32,967 bases of DNA from assembly GCF_003668875.1 (NCBI RefSeq), contig NZ_RAWM01000101.1, positions 1 through 32,967 of the forward strand, written 5' to 3'. A model generated the notes under the pieces. It did not search any database, was not told the DNA's origin, and saw only the letters and a program-made list of their open reading frames with translations. Shown here piece after piece: positions 23,885 to 32,844 of this stretch. Each line of letters opens with the position of its first letter. The first letter of the stretch is position 1. The position numbers and the translations under genes were made by a program. Source of the stretch: Corallococcus interemptor (lineage in GTDB: Bacteria; Myxococcota; Myxococcia; Myxococcales; Myxococcaceae).

Positions 23885-25396
23885 ATGAAGATGCCATTGA
23901 TTTCCCTGGGGATTCTGGTCGGCATGACCGGGGTCGGCTGCGCGGGTCTCGATGAGGCCGAGGCGGTGGATTCCTCGATGTCGGCGGACGCGACCTCCCA
24001 GGTCACCCAGGGGGTGATCACCCAGGTCACCGGGACCAGTCCGGTCACCTTCGTCGCCATGTCAGGCAACGAGACGAAGCCCTACAACCAGTCCTTCACG
24101 CCGGTGGTGGCATACACGCGGGATTCCACGACCGGGGCGTTCACGGCCTATCCGGGCACGGGCGCCGCGGACGGCACCATCTCCGTGCCGAACGTGCCTT
24201 CCGGCCGCATCTACCTGAAGCTGGGCTCGCGCTACCTGGTGAGCACCGGCCGCACGTTCGACCTGGGCTCCACGGAGTGGGGCCGCGATGGCACCTTCGT
24301 CTCGCTGCCCACCCCCGTGACGGTGTCCGCCACCGGGCTGTCTCCCTGGCAGTCGGGGGACTACCTGGAGGTGTATTCGTTGAACGCGGGCGCGTTCGGC
24401 TACGTCAACACCGGCGTCACGGGGTTCCCCCTGGCGGGCGCCACCTCGCTCTCCGGGATGAGCTTCAATTACGCCGACATGCTCAACCCGGTGCTGCTCG
24501 ACAGCAGCCTCGGGGATGTGCTCTCGCTGGTGCAGATGCGGTGGAAGACGACCGCGAATGGAGTGCCCTACCGTGCGATGCACAAGGTGCTCGACGCGAG
24601 CGTGACGCAGGTGGAGGGCCAGCCCGTCACTGTCAGCGGGACCTTCACCCAGCCCGCGGCGACCGGCACCTTCTCGGTGGACTGGAGGCGCTCGGCCTTC
24701 GAAGCGATGCGCACCCAGGTGAACCCGGACGCGGTCAGCACGTACAGCGAGATCTGGATGTCCGCCCGGCCGGCCGCGCTGAGCTCGGCGGTCGCGTCCA
24801 TCAGCGGGCAACCCCTGCTCGTGAAGCTCAATCCTGACGCGCAGAAGACCGACCTCGTCACGGGGAGCATGACGTACAACAACCCGCTCCCGGCGACGTG
24901 GCCGAAGGTGGCGCTCGCAGCCGCGGGCTTCACGAAGAGCTACGCGCTGGGAACCGCAGCGCCCTACACGATGAGCGTCGACATCCGCGTGGACCAGGAC
25001 GCGAGCGTGTTCACCGCCGCGCCCGTGCAGCCGCTCGTCGGGCCGGTGCAGGCGCCCCTGGTGAACACGCGCGGCGCGTTCCAGAACCTCACGGGCGTGG
25101 GGCTGGACGCCTCGCTGCGCTGGTCGAAGCCGCTGGTCGGCACGGCCACGAACTACGTGGTGAACATCTACCGGCTGGGCACGAACAACGGTCAAACCAC
25201 CGTGACCCGCGTGACGTCGCTGCACACGGATCTGCAGAGCGTGTACCTGCCCCCGGGCGTGCTGCAGGCGGGCCAGACCTACTTCGCGGAAATCCAGAGC
25301 TGGTACCAGCCCGGCTCTGACCTGGCGACGAGCCCGTTCAAGCGCGCGCTGCCTCGGGGCCGCGCCAGCGTGCTCACGGGCATGTTCAGCCCGTAG
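23885..25396 (+). CDS. Exported beta-rich protein of unknown function
   Basis: The 503-residue precursor has a Lys-containing N-terminus and a hydrophobic core ending in GVGCAG. This could be a lipoprotein box, though the residue at -3 is Gly rather than Leu, so simple Sec cleavage is the alternative. The mature part is rich in Thr, Ser, Val and Pro and looks all-beta: a CNA-B or Ig-like segment near 50-150, a middle region without known motifs, and a fibronectin-III-like segment near 385-490 (SLRWSKPLVGTATNYVVNIYRL, TYFAEIQSWY). No catalytic signature is visible. It may be a surface or adhesion lipoprotein. ATG 23885 and ATG 23891 are both possible starts. It is followed by a strong hairpin and then a second exported protein on the same strand. 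Confidence 0.8.
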   Translation: MKMPLISLGILVGMTGVGCAGLDEAEAVDSSMSADATSQVTQGVITQVTGTSPVTFVAMSGNETKPYNQSFTPVVAYTRDSTTGAFTAYPGTGAADGTISVPNVPSGRIYLKLGSRYLVSTGRTFDLGSTEWGRDGTFVSLPTPVTVSATGLSPWQSGDYLEVYSLNAGAFGYVNTGVTGFPLAGATSLSGMSFNYADMLNPVLLDSSLGDVLSLVQMRWKTTANGVPYRAMHKVLDASVTQVEGQPVTVSGTFTQPAATGTFSVDWRRSAFEAMRTQVNPDAVSTYSEIWMSARPAALSSAVASISGQPLLVKLNPDAQKTDLVTGSMTYNNPLPATWPKVALAAAGFTKSYALGTAAPYTMSVDIRVDQDASVFTAAPVQPLVGPVQAPLVNTRGAFQNLTGVGLDASLRWSKPLVGTATNYVVNIYRLGTNNGQTTVTRVTSLHTDLQSVYLPPGVLQAGQTYFAEIQSWYQPGSDLATSPFKRALPRGRASVLTGMFSP

Positions 25397-25410
25397 CCGT
25401 TGAGGCCCGG

Positions 25411-25442
25411 GGGACGAGAGGGAGCCCGCTCCCTCTCGTCCC
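25411..25442 (+). terminator. Strong GC hairpin after the exported protein gene
   Basis: Perfect 15-bp arms (25411-25425 with 25428-25442) separated by CC lie 15 nt after the stop. There is no T-run, so it may act as an RNA-stabilising or attenuating hairpin rather than a classical terminator. Confidence 0.7.
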
Positions 25443-25595
25443 TCCATGTCGCGCTGATGAAGTGAGCCAGCCGCCGCAATCCGGATTTCCCACTGTATCC
25501 GGGAAGGCAGGCTGTGATGGATAATGGCCGGGACAGCGTTGCCGTGCACCTGCGGCTGCTGTCGCGGTCCCCTCGCTCACCCATCGGAGAATCCA

Positions 25596-26732
25596 ATGAA
25601 ACGGATAGGGATGGTCATCGCGCTGTTCATTTGCATGAACGCAGCCCCCCAGGCTCGAGCCGCCGCCATGAAGCCAGCGGCGCTGCGCGAGCGCATCAGC
25701 GTGTCGCTGGCCGCCGACAAGCGCGAGGTGGCGCTGGCCCTGGCGAAGCAGGACACGGTGCTGCGAAAGGCTCTCGCTTCCCGCTTGAGCGGCGAGCACC
25801 CCGCCGTGGATTTGAAGCAGTGGCTGAGCACCGTTTCGGCCCCGCCTTCCGTCACGGGCCTGGCGGAGCGAGCGGACCTGAACATCCGTCGGCTCAAGGG
25901 CATCGAGCGTGAGCTCGACAGCCTGCTGCAGCTGCGTCTGGCCAGCGCGTCCATGCTGGCGGCATTGCAGCAGGGGGTTGAACCCCTCTACGCGTACGAA
26001 CCGGATGGCGATGACTCCCAGTGGCAATTCATCGAGGCCTTCGACGGCCTTGGCCGCGTGCACCGCCTCGACGTGCACCGCATGCCGGCTCAGCCGGTGC
26101 TCGTGGTGGACATCGACGCGCGCAGAGACCTGGCTGCCGGCATCAAGCTGATGCGCGAGCAGCTCGTGGCACTCGGGCAGCGTCCCCTGCCCGTCCTGGA
26201 CACGGCCGCCGCGGCGACCAGCACGCCGGTGACCATCCTTGACCGCATCTACCTGAACGACGACCAGGAGCCGTGGATCTCCGGTAACGCGGAGGTCTAT
26301 GCCATCGTCAATGGTGTCGACCCCAGCCGTGACGCGCCGCAGTTGGACATCGTCGACATGCCCTATCTGGACACGGACGGGAGGGTCTACACCCCGAACC
26401 AGGTCCTGATCTTCTGGGAGCGTTACCGCTGGGCGGCGGCGAACGTCATCCTCATGGAGCACGACGACAACACCAGCTACCAGGAGCTGGTGAGCTACCT
26501 GTTCAATGTCGCGAGCCAGATCCTGACCGCCATGGGTCAGCCGCAGATCGGCGCCCTGGTGGCGCTGGGCAGCGGACTGGTGGATCGCATGCCGGGTGAA
26601 TGGTTCACCAACGACGACGACTACGTCGATTCGTTCTACACCCTGGAGAAGAACCACCCGTACACCAACTACAGCGGAGCACGCGGCAACGCGGTGGTGT
26701 CACTCAGGCCGTACGAGCTCGCGAACCAGTAG
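25596..26732 (+). CDS. Exported DUF3103-like protein
   Basis: The 378-residue precursor starts at ATG 25596 with GGAGA 8 nt upstream and has a clear signal peptide (MKRIGMVIALFICMN..., cleavage near ARA-AAM, about residue 23). A helical N-terminal half (to about 130) is followed by a beta-rich core with VLVVDIDARRD. The C-terminal half holds ISGNAEVYAIVNGVD, DIVDMPYLDTDGRVY and LIFWERYRWAAANVILMEHDDNTS. I believe this matches DUF3103, a family of unknown function in marine gammaproteobacteria and myxobacteria, but this is from memory. The many acidic residues in the second half could bind metal ions. The frame extends to 25524 without a signal peptide. It converges on the Imm33-like gene, with 15 nt between. 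Confidence 0.8.
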   Translation: MKRIGMVIALFICMNAAPQARAAAMKPAALRERISVSLAADKREVALALAKQDTVLRKALASRLSGEHPAVDLKQWLSTVSAPPSVTGLAERADLNIRRLKGIERELDSLLQLRLASASMLAALQQGVEPLYAYEPDGDDSQWQFIEAFDGLGRVHRLDVHRMPAQPVLVVDIDARRDLAAGIKLMREQLVALGQRPLPVLDTAAAATSTPVTILDRIYLNDDQEPWISGNAEVYAIVNGVDPSRDAPQLDIVDMPYLDTDGRVYTPNQVLIFWERYRWAAANVILMEHDDNTSYQELVSYLFNVASQILTAMGQPQIGALVALGSGLVDRMPGEWFTNDDDYVDSFYTLEKNHPYTNYSGARGNAVVSLRPYELANQ

Positions 26733-26747
26733 CCACCCGCTCAATCG

Positions 26748-27098
26748 CTACACATCCAGCAGCTTGGGGTCGAACCAGACGTCCTCATAGTTGCCGGCGA
26801 CCAGGAACCTCCAGCCCGGTGGGAGCCCGAGGTAGCGCAGCACCTCGGGACACATCTCGGCCAGGTGGGCCACATGGATGGGCTTGAAGAAGTCAGCGTC
26901 AGCGTCCAGGGCGAAATCCTTCCCGGCCCAGAGATACCAGCCCGTGGTGTCGCCCTCGGGCGGATGCCTCAGTCCGTTGAGAGGCATCCGCCCCGTGAGC
27001 GTCTGGGTCGCAAGGCCGACCTTCAGAGGGTCGGGAGCGTCGACGAAGGCAGTCTTGTACCTGGCACACAGCGCCAGCTGCTGGTCATGAACAAGCAT
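26748..27098 (-). CDS. Imm33/DUF2185-like immunity protein
   Basis: This small 116-residue soluble protein has a C-terminal half ([52 protein letters not shown]) resembling the DUF2185/Imm33 group. That group is found beside polymorphic toxins and in unrelated loci. No toxin gene is next to it. ATG 27098 lies 6 nt after the P450 stop, so it is probably the last gene of the lipoxygenase-P450 transcript. It may be an orphan immunity gene protecting against kin toxins, or a domesticated SUKH-like binding protein. Confidence 0.75.
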   Translation of the reverse strand: MLVHDQQLALCARYKTAFVDAPDPLKVGLATQTLTGRMPLNGLRHPPEGDTTGWYLWAGKDFALDADADFFKPIHVAHLAEMCPEVLRYLGLPPGWRFLVAGNYEDVWFDPKLLDV

Positions 27099-27104
27099 TA
27101 CGGT

Positions 27105-28523
27105 TCAGGCGCTCCGCGCTCGCACGCCCTGGAGTGCTGGGGCGGCCCGCTCGACGAGCTTCCCGGTGACGCCCTTGGGCAGCACCACGCCGAAGAAGAA
27201 GCCTTCCTCGAAGGGCTCCGTCGAGTCGAGCTGCACTTTCACGCGGGAGGCAATCGTCGCGAGCGCCGTCTTCAGGAATACCATCGCGAAGTCCGCGCCC
27301 ACGCATGCGCGCGGGCCTCGGCCGAAGGGGAAGAAGTAGCCGCTCCCCAGCGGGTCCCTTGCGATGCCCCCATCCAACCAGCGCTCCGGCTTGAACGTGT
27401 CCGGGTCCTCCCAGTGCTTCGGGTCGCGGTGCAGGTGCTGGTTCGAGATCATGATCATCGAACCCGCCGGCAACGTGACCCCGGCCAGCTGCGCGTCCTT
27501 CGACGGCGTGCGCGTCATCACCCGGACCGCCGGCAGGATACGCAGCGCCTCGTACGCCACGGCCTCCGCCCACTTCGCGGCCTCCAGCTTCTGGGACGTC
27601 AGCGGTCCGTCCGCCACCAGCGAAGCCGCCTCTGAGGCGAGGCGCGCGTCAGCGTCGGGGTACTTGTTGAGCTGATGGAACGCCCCCACCAGCGTGACGC
27701 TGGAGGAGAACGCGCCTCCGAAATACGTGCCCCCCAGCATGTGCGCCAACACCTGGTCATCAATGCCCGGTGTCTCCCGCAGGTAGCGGGACATGAGGTC
27801 CACGGCGCGCGGGTCCTGCCGCTTCCGGGCCTCGCGGATCCGGTCCACGAAGTGCCCGTAGAAGCGCGCCTTCACCGCCTCGAAGTCCTTGGGCGGCTTC
27901 ACGAACTTCAGCGGCAGCTTCGACTGGATGCGCGCGTCCGCCGCCCTCGCGAGCAGCATGAAGTCCTCGAACACCTGATCCGTCAGCTTCTCTCCTACCT
28001 GCGCCACCGAGAACGCGTCGAACGTCAGGCGGCGCAGCGCGGGCGCGAAGTCGATGCGGTCCTTCTTCAGCAGCGCGTCCACGGACTCGGAGATGGCCGC
28101 CTGCATGGGCCCCACCAGGTCCGCCAGCGCCTCCGGGGCCCAGGACTGCGCGGAGGGTTCCAGCGCTCGCTTCTGGACCCAGTCCCCGCGCAGCTCCGCC
28201 GTGAAGGCCGTGTCGTCCGTCGTGGACGGGCGGATCTGCTCGCTGATGTTCCCCTTCTCGAACTCCATCCGGCGCGGGGACTCGTAGACCTCCGCGATGA
28301 GCGCCGGGTCGTTGAGCACCAGTCCGGGATTGGGTCCCATCCAGATGAGCGTGACGCCGCCGTACTCGCGGCCATAGCGGGCACAGACGTCCCAGGGCGA
28401 AGCCCCCAGGAAGTCTCCGGCAGTGCCGAGGATCCCCGGCTGGGGACCGGGCAATGACGCGAAGGGCTTTCGCTTCGCGCCGAAGAACAGTTTGAAGATG
28501 CCGCGAGAGAGGGCGTTGGGCAC
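27105..28523 (-). CDS. Cytochrome P450 linked to a lipoxygenase, non-canonical I-helix
   Basis: This 472-residue soluble P450 starts at GTG 28523 with GGAG upstream. The C-helix WxxxR is at 115-119, the K-helix ExxR is EALR (325-328), the PERW (PERF-type) motif is at 379-382, and the haem loop FPFGRGPRACVG carries the axial Cys407. The I-helix, normally [A/G]Gx[D/E]T[T/S], reads GGAFSS (269-274): the acid is replaced by Phe272 and Thr by Ser273. Loss of that acid is typical of P450s that use peroxides instead of O2, such as CYP74 allene-oxide synthases and hydroperoxide lyases or CYP152. The gene follows a lipoxygenase by 21 nt on the same strand, so the likely substrate is the fatty-acid hydroperoxide it makes. 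The product type is unknown. It has no membrane anchor. Confidence 0.93.
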   Translation of the reverse strand: MPNALSRGIFKLFFGAKRKPFASLPGPQPGILGTAGDFLGASPWDVCARYGREYGGVTLIWMGPNPGLVLNDPALIAEVYESPRRMEFEKGNISEQIRPSTTDDTAFTAELRGDWVQKRALEPSAQSWAPEALADLVGPMQAAISESVDALLKKDRIDFAPALRRLTFDAFSVAQVGEKLTDQVFEDFMLLARAADARIQSKLPLKFVKPPKDFEAVKARFYGHFVDRIREARKRQDPRAVDLMSRYLRETPGIDDQVLAHMLGGTYFGGAFSSSVTLVGAFHQLNKYPDADARLASEAASLVADGPLTSQKLEAAKWAEAVAYEALRILPAVRVMTRTPSKDAQLAGVTLPAGSMIMISNQHLHRDPKHWEDPDTFKPERWLDGGIARDPLGSGYFFPFGRGPRACVGADFAMVFLKTALATIASRVKVQLDSTEPFEEGFFFGVVLPKGVTGKLVERAAPALQGVRARSA

Positions 28524-28544
28524 GGGCAGTGTCTCCGGACGGCG

Positions 28545-30575
28545 CTAGACGGTGATGCCGCAGGGGATGCGGTCGGCCTGCAGGACGGTGTAGGGCACCG
28601 CGCTCTTCGCGTTGCGCGCCTTCACGGCTTCGCTCTGCGCGCGCAGGCGGGCGTGGAAGCGGTCGCGGATGGCGATGAGCTCCGGCTCCTGGAAGTAGTC
28701 CTCGCGCCAGCCACCCTCGTGGAGCAGGTACTCCTCGTCGTCCCCGAAGCTGGACAGCGCGCGCCCCACCGCCACCTGCCAGAGCATCTGCGTCTTGGAG
28801 GGAATCATCGCTTCGATGTCCTTCTCCCCCAGGACGCCCTTCTTGCGCGGCGGCGCCTGGCGCATGCAGAGCGGCGCATTGGGCACGAAGGCGTAGTGTT
28901 CGTACTGGAGGTAGTTCACCGCCGCGTGCTGCACGCTCACCGTGAAGAGCACCGTGGCGAGGATGTCCGTGAGCTCAGCCACGCGCTTCAGCTCCGCGCA
29001 CGGGAGCTTGTCCACCGGCAGGCCGTGCTCGGTGAGGTCCTTCCACCAGCGCTGCATGTCGGTGTCGCGCACCAGGTCCTCGTCGGACTTGTAGAAGGCC
29101 CCCAGCACCCCTCCGACGTACTCCTCCAGCGCGTCCCACAAGAGCAGCGCGTCGTCGCGGTACGGGTAGTGCGGGAGCACCGCCGGGTCCAGCACGCCAC
29201 GGCGCTCGATGTCCGGACGCGGCTTGTTGTCCGCGAGCGTCCAGGCCTTGTACCCCTTCTTGCCCAGGAACAGGTGCCCCTGGTCCGGGCCGCCCGTGGC
29301 GATGATGTCGTCGAACACGCCGCCTGCGTCGAGCAGCCCCTTTCGCGCGCCCTCGTTGATGGCGAGCGTGTAGCGGAAGTGGCGGCGCAGCAGCTTGTAG
29401 ACGGGGTGCGGATCCGGGAGGTTGCGCATCGTCGCCATGACGAACGGCTCCGCCACGAAGTGGGTGCGCAGCGCGTGGCCCACCATCTGGTGCGCGTTGC
29501 CCTCGCTGCACCGCAGGTAGATCTTCGCGGCCAGCCAGTCGTGTGGACTGTCATTGGGCGTGAACACCGGATCCAGCTCCGGGTCGCGGCCCAGCTGGAT
29601 GGCGATGGGCCGCAGTTGCTGGGTGTCATCCAGGTACAGCAGGCACCGGGACGCGGGCGCCCACCGGCGCTCCTCGACGCCGTCCTTGTCCGTCTTCTTG
29701 AACATGGGCACGTCGCCCAGGATCTCGAAGTCGAGCAGGAACACGCGTCTGGCCGCCACCGCCTGCTCAAGCGTCATGCCCGGCGACAGCTGGCCCTTCA
29801 CCGCGTCCTCCGTCACGGGCATGCCGTCGGGCAGCGCGGTGATGGACTGGATGTGCACGGGGCTGATGCCCTGGACGGCCTGGCGGGCGAACTCGTAGTC
29901 GTCCTGCCAGCGCCGGGCGAGCCCCGGCAGCTCGATGCCCTTGAAGAAGTCGAAGATGTCGACGAGGCCGTTCCACGCCTTGCTCAGCACGGGCATGTGC
30001 AGCTTGATGGCCGCCAGCGTCTTCGCGATGACGACCTCGTAGCTGCCGTCCACCAGTCCCCGGTAGAGCTCGTCCTTGGGGAGCGGACGCGCCTCCGTGA
30101 TGTCGAGCGCACCCGGCAGCCCGGCGGTCGCCTCCGCGGGGCGCCACGGATACATGCGCTGCCGGGCCTGGAGCAGCTCGCTCCGGGCGGCCCGCTCCCG
30201 CTCGTGCTGGACGTGCTGGGGCAGCCGGGCGGTGCCCTCCAGGACGTCCGCGGTCGTCTTCGCCAGCACCCAGCGGTAGTACGGGAAGAACCAGTGCTTC
30301 CCCGGCGTGGTCACCATCACCGAGTCCAGCAGCCAGTCGCCCCCTACCCCGCCTCCCGCATTGGTGAAGCGCAGGAGCAGCAGGTCTCCCACGTCCTCGG
30401 TCTTGACGACATAGGCATCCACCGCCCCGGCCTCGAAGTCGTTGTGGAAGCGCTTGTCCAGCAGGTGCGGCGGACTCTCACCCTTGGTGCCCATCAACAC
30501 GACGGAGATGGCCGCGTTCGTTCCGGCGCCGAGCTTCGAGCTCGTGCGAATCGTCAGCGTGTATTCGACAGTCAT
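28545..30575 (-). CDS. PLAT-domain lipoxygenase, animal-like active site
   Basis: This 676-residue protein starts at ATG 30575 with GGGGAAA upstream; the frame beyond that to 31028 is a shadow of the divergent gene. Residues 1-110 form a PLAT/C2-like membrane-binding domain (YTLTIRTSSKLGAGTNAAISVVLMG). The catalytic domain has His-x4-His-x4-His (362, 367, 372) followed by EPFVMATMRNL, then QHAAVNYLQYEHYAFVPNAP with His550 and Asn554. This segment matches animal lipoxygenases closely. His367, His372 and His550 plus the C-terminal carboxylate should bind the iron. The last residue is Val676 instead of the usual Ile. It oxygenates polyunsaturated fatty acids to hydroperoxides; the position is not predictable here. 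It is the first gene of a lipoxygenase-P450-Imm33-like run. Confidence 0.94.
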   Translation of the reverse strand: MTVEYTLTIRTSSKLGAGTNAAISVVLMGTKGESPPHLLDKRFHNDFEAGAVDAYVVKTEDVGDLLLLRFTNAGGGVGGDWLLDSVMVTTPGKHWFFPYYRWVLAKTTADVLEGTARLPQHVQHERERAARSELLQARQRMYPWRPAEATAGLPGALDITEARPLPKDELYRGLVDGSYEVVIAKTLAAIKLHMPVLSKAWNGLVDIFDFFKGIELPGLARRWQDDYEFARQAVQGISPVHIQSITALPDGMPVTEDAVKGQLSPGMTLEQAVAARRVFLLDFEILGDVPMFKKTDKDGVEERRWAPASRCLLYLDDTQQLRPIAIQLGRDPELDPVFTPNDSPHDWLAAKIYLRCSEGNAHQMVGHALRTHFVAEPFVMATMRNLPDPHPVYKLLRRHFRYTLAINEGARKGLLDAGGVFDDIIATGGPDQGHLFLGKKGYKAWTLADNKPRPDIERRGVLDPAVLPHYPYRDDALLLWDALEEYVGGVLGAFYKSDEDLVRDTDMQRWWKDLTEHGLPVDKLPCAELKRVAELTDILATVLFTVSVQHAAVNYLQYEHYAFVPNAPLCMRQAPPRKKGVLGEKDIEAMIPSKTQMLWQVAVGRALSSFGDDEEYLLHEGGWREDYFQEPELIAIRDRFHARLRAQSEAVKARNAKSAVPYTVLQADRIPCGITV

Positions 30576-30780
30576 GGCTTTCCCCACTAGCACGTCAGGT
30601 CCGGCTCGCGGGGACAGGTGATCGCAGGCGCGGGCTTTGGATCCAATCGTGGATCCCCCCGAGGGTGGTACCTTCCGGCGCGATGAAGCGCGCTGCGGGT
30701 CGTTCGCTGTGGGTTGGTGGTTCCGGCAGGATCTCGCTCGGGTCGTCCTTGACCAGCGCTGCGATCGAGGCCCGGCGCTG

Positions 30781-32844
30781 ATGCGGACCGCGTGGCGCCG
30801 GCTGCTGACGTCGCTGGGTTTCTCTTCGAAGGCCGTGGAGCCGCCCCTCCTGGAAGCGGACGAGCTGGCCCGGTGGTACGCGGGGCTGGGATTGAAGGAG
30901 CGGCTGGCGGTCAGCCGCAACCTGGTCAAGCAGGTGCGTGCGCCGCGAGCGCTCCGGGATGCATCCACCCTCCCCGCCGTCGTCACCGGCAGGTTGATGT
31001 TCGAGCAGGACGGACCCCAGGGGCCCATCCCCTTGCATCACCTCAAGGTGGAGCTGTGGGACCGGGACTTCGGCACGCCGGATGACTTCCTGGGCGAGGG
31101 CTTCACGGCCGCGGACGGTTCATTCGCCATCCGCTACGACCCGGCGGACGCGGGCGAAGGAGACCTGCCGGACCTGGAGCTGCGCTTCTTCGAGCCGCAG
31201 CACACGTTCCGCCAGGACGGCCGCGTGGTGGAGACCTGGAGGCGCATCGGTTCGGAGCGCGGCCCGGATGACCACGCAGGGCTGGAGTACGACTTCGGGA
31301 CGCTGCGGCTGCCCTACTGGGAATACGACCCGTCCACGCCGCTGGCGCGGCTGCTGGTGGTGGAGGAAGGGACGCCACCCACGGCGTATGCGCCCGGGCG
31401 CGCGCTGGCGATGCTCAAGGCCGTCGCGCCCATCGAGCTGGTGAAGCGCCAGCACCAGCTGCAGATCCGCCTGGGACAGGCGCCGAGCCTCGCGAGGATT
31501 CAAGCGGACTACCCGGAGACGACGACGGTCCGGATGGAGCGAGAAGCACCGGGCTCCTCGCGCAGCGACGCGTGGTTCGGGGAGCGGCTGCTCAACGGGA
31601 TGTTCTCCAGCATCCTGGACCGCGACCCGGAGGTGCCCGGAGACGACCAGGCCTTCCGGCTGTACCTGCCATGGAATGCCTATGAGCAGGACGGCGTGCA
31701 CTGCCTGCCGGACGTGGACCTCCGGCTGCGATTGGTGGACGGCAAGCTGATGCCCCAGCGGATCATCCTGGGGATGCGGGAGCCCGGTGCGACGGCGCCC
31801 GGCTCACCGGTGACGCGCCGGACGTACACGCCTTCGGACGGCGCCGCCTGGGAGGCGGCGAAGCGGATGGCGCGGGTGAGCACGACGCTGGACGTGGAGC
31901 TGGGCAACCACCTGGGGCAGTGCCACTTCAACGTGGAGCAGTACGCCATCGCCGCGCACCGCAACCTGCGGCGCAATCCCTTGCGCTGGCTGCTCATGCC
32001 GCACCTGCGCGAGGTGGTGCTGATCAACCACGCCGCCAACGGGTTCCTGGTGGGGCCTACCGGGTACATCACCCGGGCCAGCGCGTTGACGGAAGGGGGC
32101 ATCCAGCAGCGACTGGAGCACCTGCTGGGCAGCTACGACTGGAAGGGCTTCGCGCCGGCGATGCCGGTGTGCGCGGGGCACCGCTACGCGCATGCGGGCC
32201 AGCTGTTCTGGAAGCTATTGGGAGAGCACGTCGACGCGTTCTTCGCGGCGCACGGCGCGGAGATTGAAGCGCAGTGGCAGGAGGCGCGCAGGTTCTCGGA
32301 CGACCTCGTCGCGCACTCGGCGCCCGCGTTCGTGTGCCGCTATCTGCGCGCGACGGTGCCGGGGAAGGACGCGCCGTGGTTCGTGCGCTCGGAGCGCATG
32401 GACCTGGACGTGAAGGCCGCGGAGCCCCGTCCCAGGGCCGTGAGCGCGGTGACGCTGACGGACACGCCCCAGCCCGGTGAGATGGAGGCGCTGAAGCAGT
32501 TGTGCCGCTACGTCATCTTCTTCGCGACGTTCCGGCACGCGTGGGCGAACAACCTCCAGTGGGAGGACGCGGGCGAGGTCCTGTACTCATGTCTGGGATT
32601 GCGCTGGGGCAAGGGCGGCGCGCTGTCCACGGAAGAGGACCTGGACGTCGCGCCGCCTCCGGATGAGGCGACGGAGATGCTGTGGATCTCCTGGATGCTG
32701 TCCAAGACGAACTACGGCTTCATCCTGTCCAACGAAGAGGAGGACGTGCATCCCCGGCTGCTGGAGCTGCTCCGGGCCCATGCCGCGGACTTCGCGGCCC
32801 TGGGCCTGGACGTCAGGACGGTCAGCTCCCGCATCAACATCTAA
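30781..32844 (+). CDS. Second lipoxygenase-like protein with transthyretin-like N-terminal domain
   Basis: This 687-residue protein starts at ATG 30781 with GAGG 10 nt upstream; earlier starts (TTG 30637, GTG 30649) add an arginine-rich stretch without obvious fold. Residues 63-190 look like a transthyretin/CNA-B-type beta-sandwich (VVTGRLMFEQDG...HLKVELWDRD, TAADGSFAIRYD) in the place where PLAT usually stands. The catalytic domain keeps His377-x4-His382, a PHLREVVLINHAAN segment, His586 and Asn590 in RHAWANNLQW, and C-terminal Ile687 (RINI), all iron ligands of lipoxygenases. It is divergent from the PLAT-type enzyme (205 bp between starts). M. xanthus also has two adjacent lipoxygenase genes, as I recall. 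Substrate and regiochemistry are unknown. Confidence 0.9.
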   Translation: MRTAWRRLLTSLGFSSKAVEPPLLEADELARWYAGLGLKERLAVSRNLVKQVRAPRALRDASTLPAVVTGRLMFEQDGPQGPIPLHHLKVELWDRDFGTPDDFLGEGFTAADGSFAIRYDPADAGEGDLPDLELRFFEPQHTFRQDGRVVETWRRIGSERGPDDHAGLEYDFGTLRLPYWEYDPSTPLARLLVVEEGTPPTAYAPGRALAMLKAVAPIELVKRQHQLQIRLGQAPSLARIQADYPETTTVRMEREAPGSSRSDAWFGERLLNGMFSSILDRDPEVPGDDQAFRLYLPWNAYEQDGVHCLPDVDLRLRLVDGKLMPQRIILGMREPGATAPGSPVTRRTYTPSDGAAWEAAKRMARVSTTLDVELGNHLGQCHFNVEQYAIAAHRNLRRNPLRWLLMPHLREVVLINHAANGFLVGPTGYITRASALTEGGIQQRLEHLLGSYDWKGFAPAMPVCAGHRYAHAGQLFWKLLGEHVDAFFAAHGAEIEAQWQEARRFSDDLVAHSAPAFVCRYLRATVPGKDAPWFVRSERMDLDVKAAEPRPRAVSAVTLTDTPQPGEMEALKQLCRYVIFFATFRHAWANNLQWEDAGEVLYSCLGLRWGKGGALSTEEDLDVAPPPDEATEMLWISWMLSKTNYGFILSNEEEDVHPRLLELLRAHAADFAALGLDVRTVSSRINI

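Noticed and set aside
30576-31028. N-terminal extension of the PLAT lipoxygenase
   Set aside because: It overlaps the divergent lipoxygenase and has Arg/Ser-rich shadow composition. ATG 30575 has its own RBS and begins a PLAT domain.
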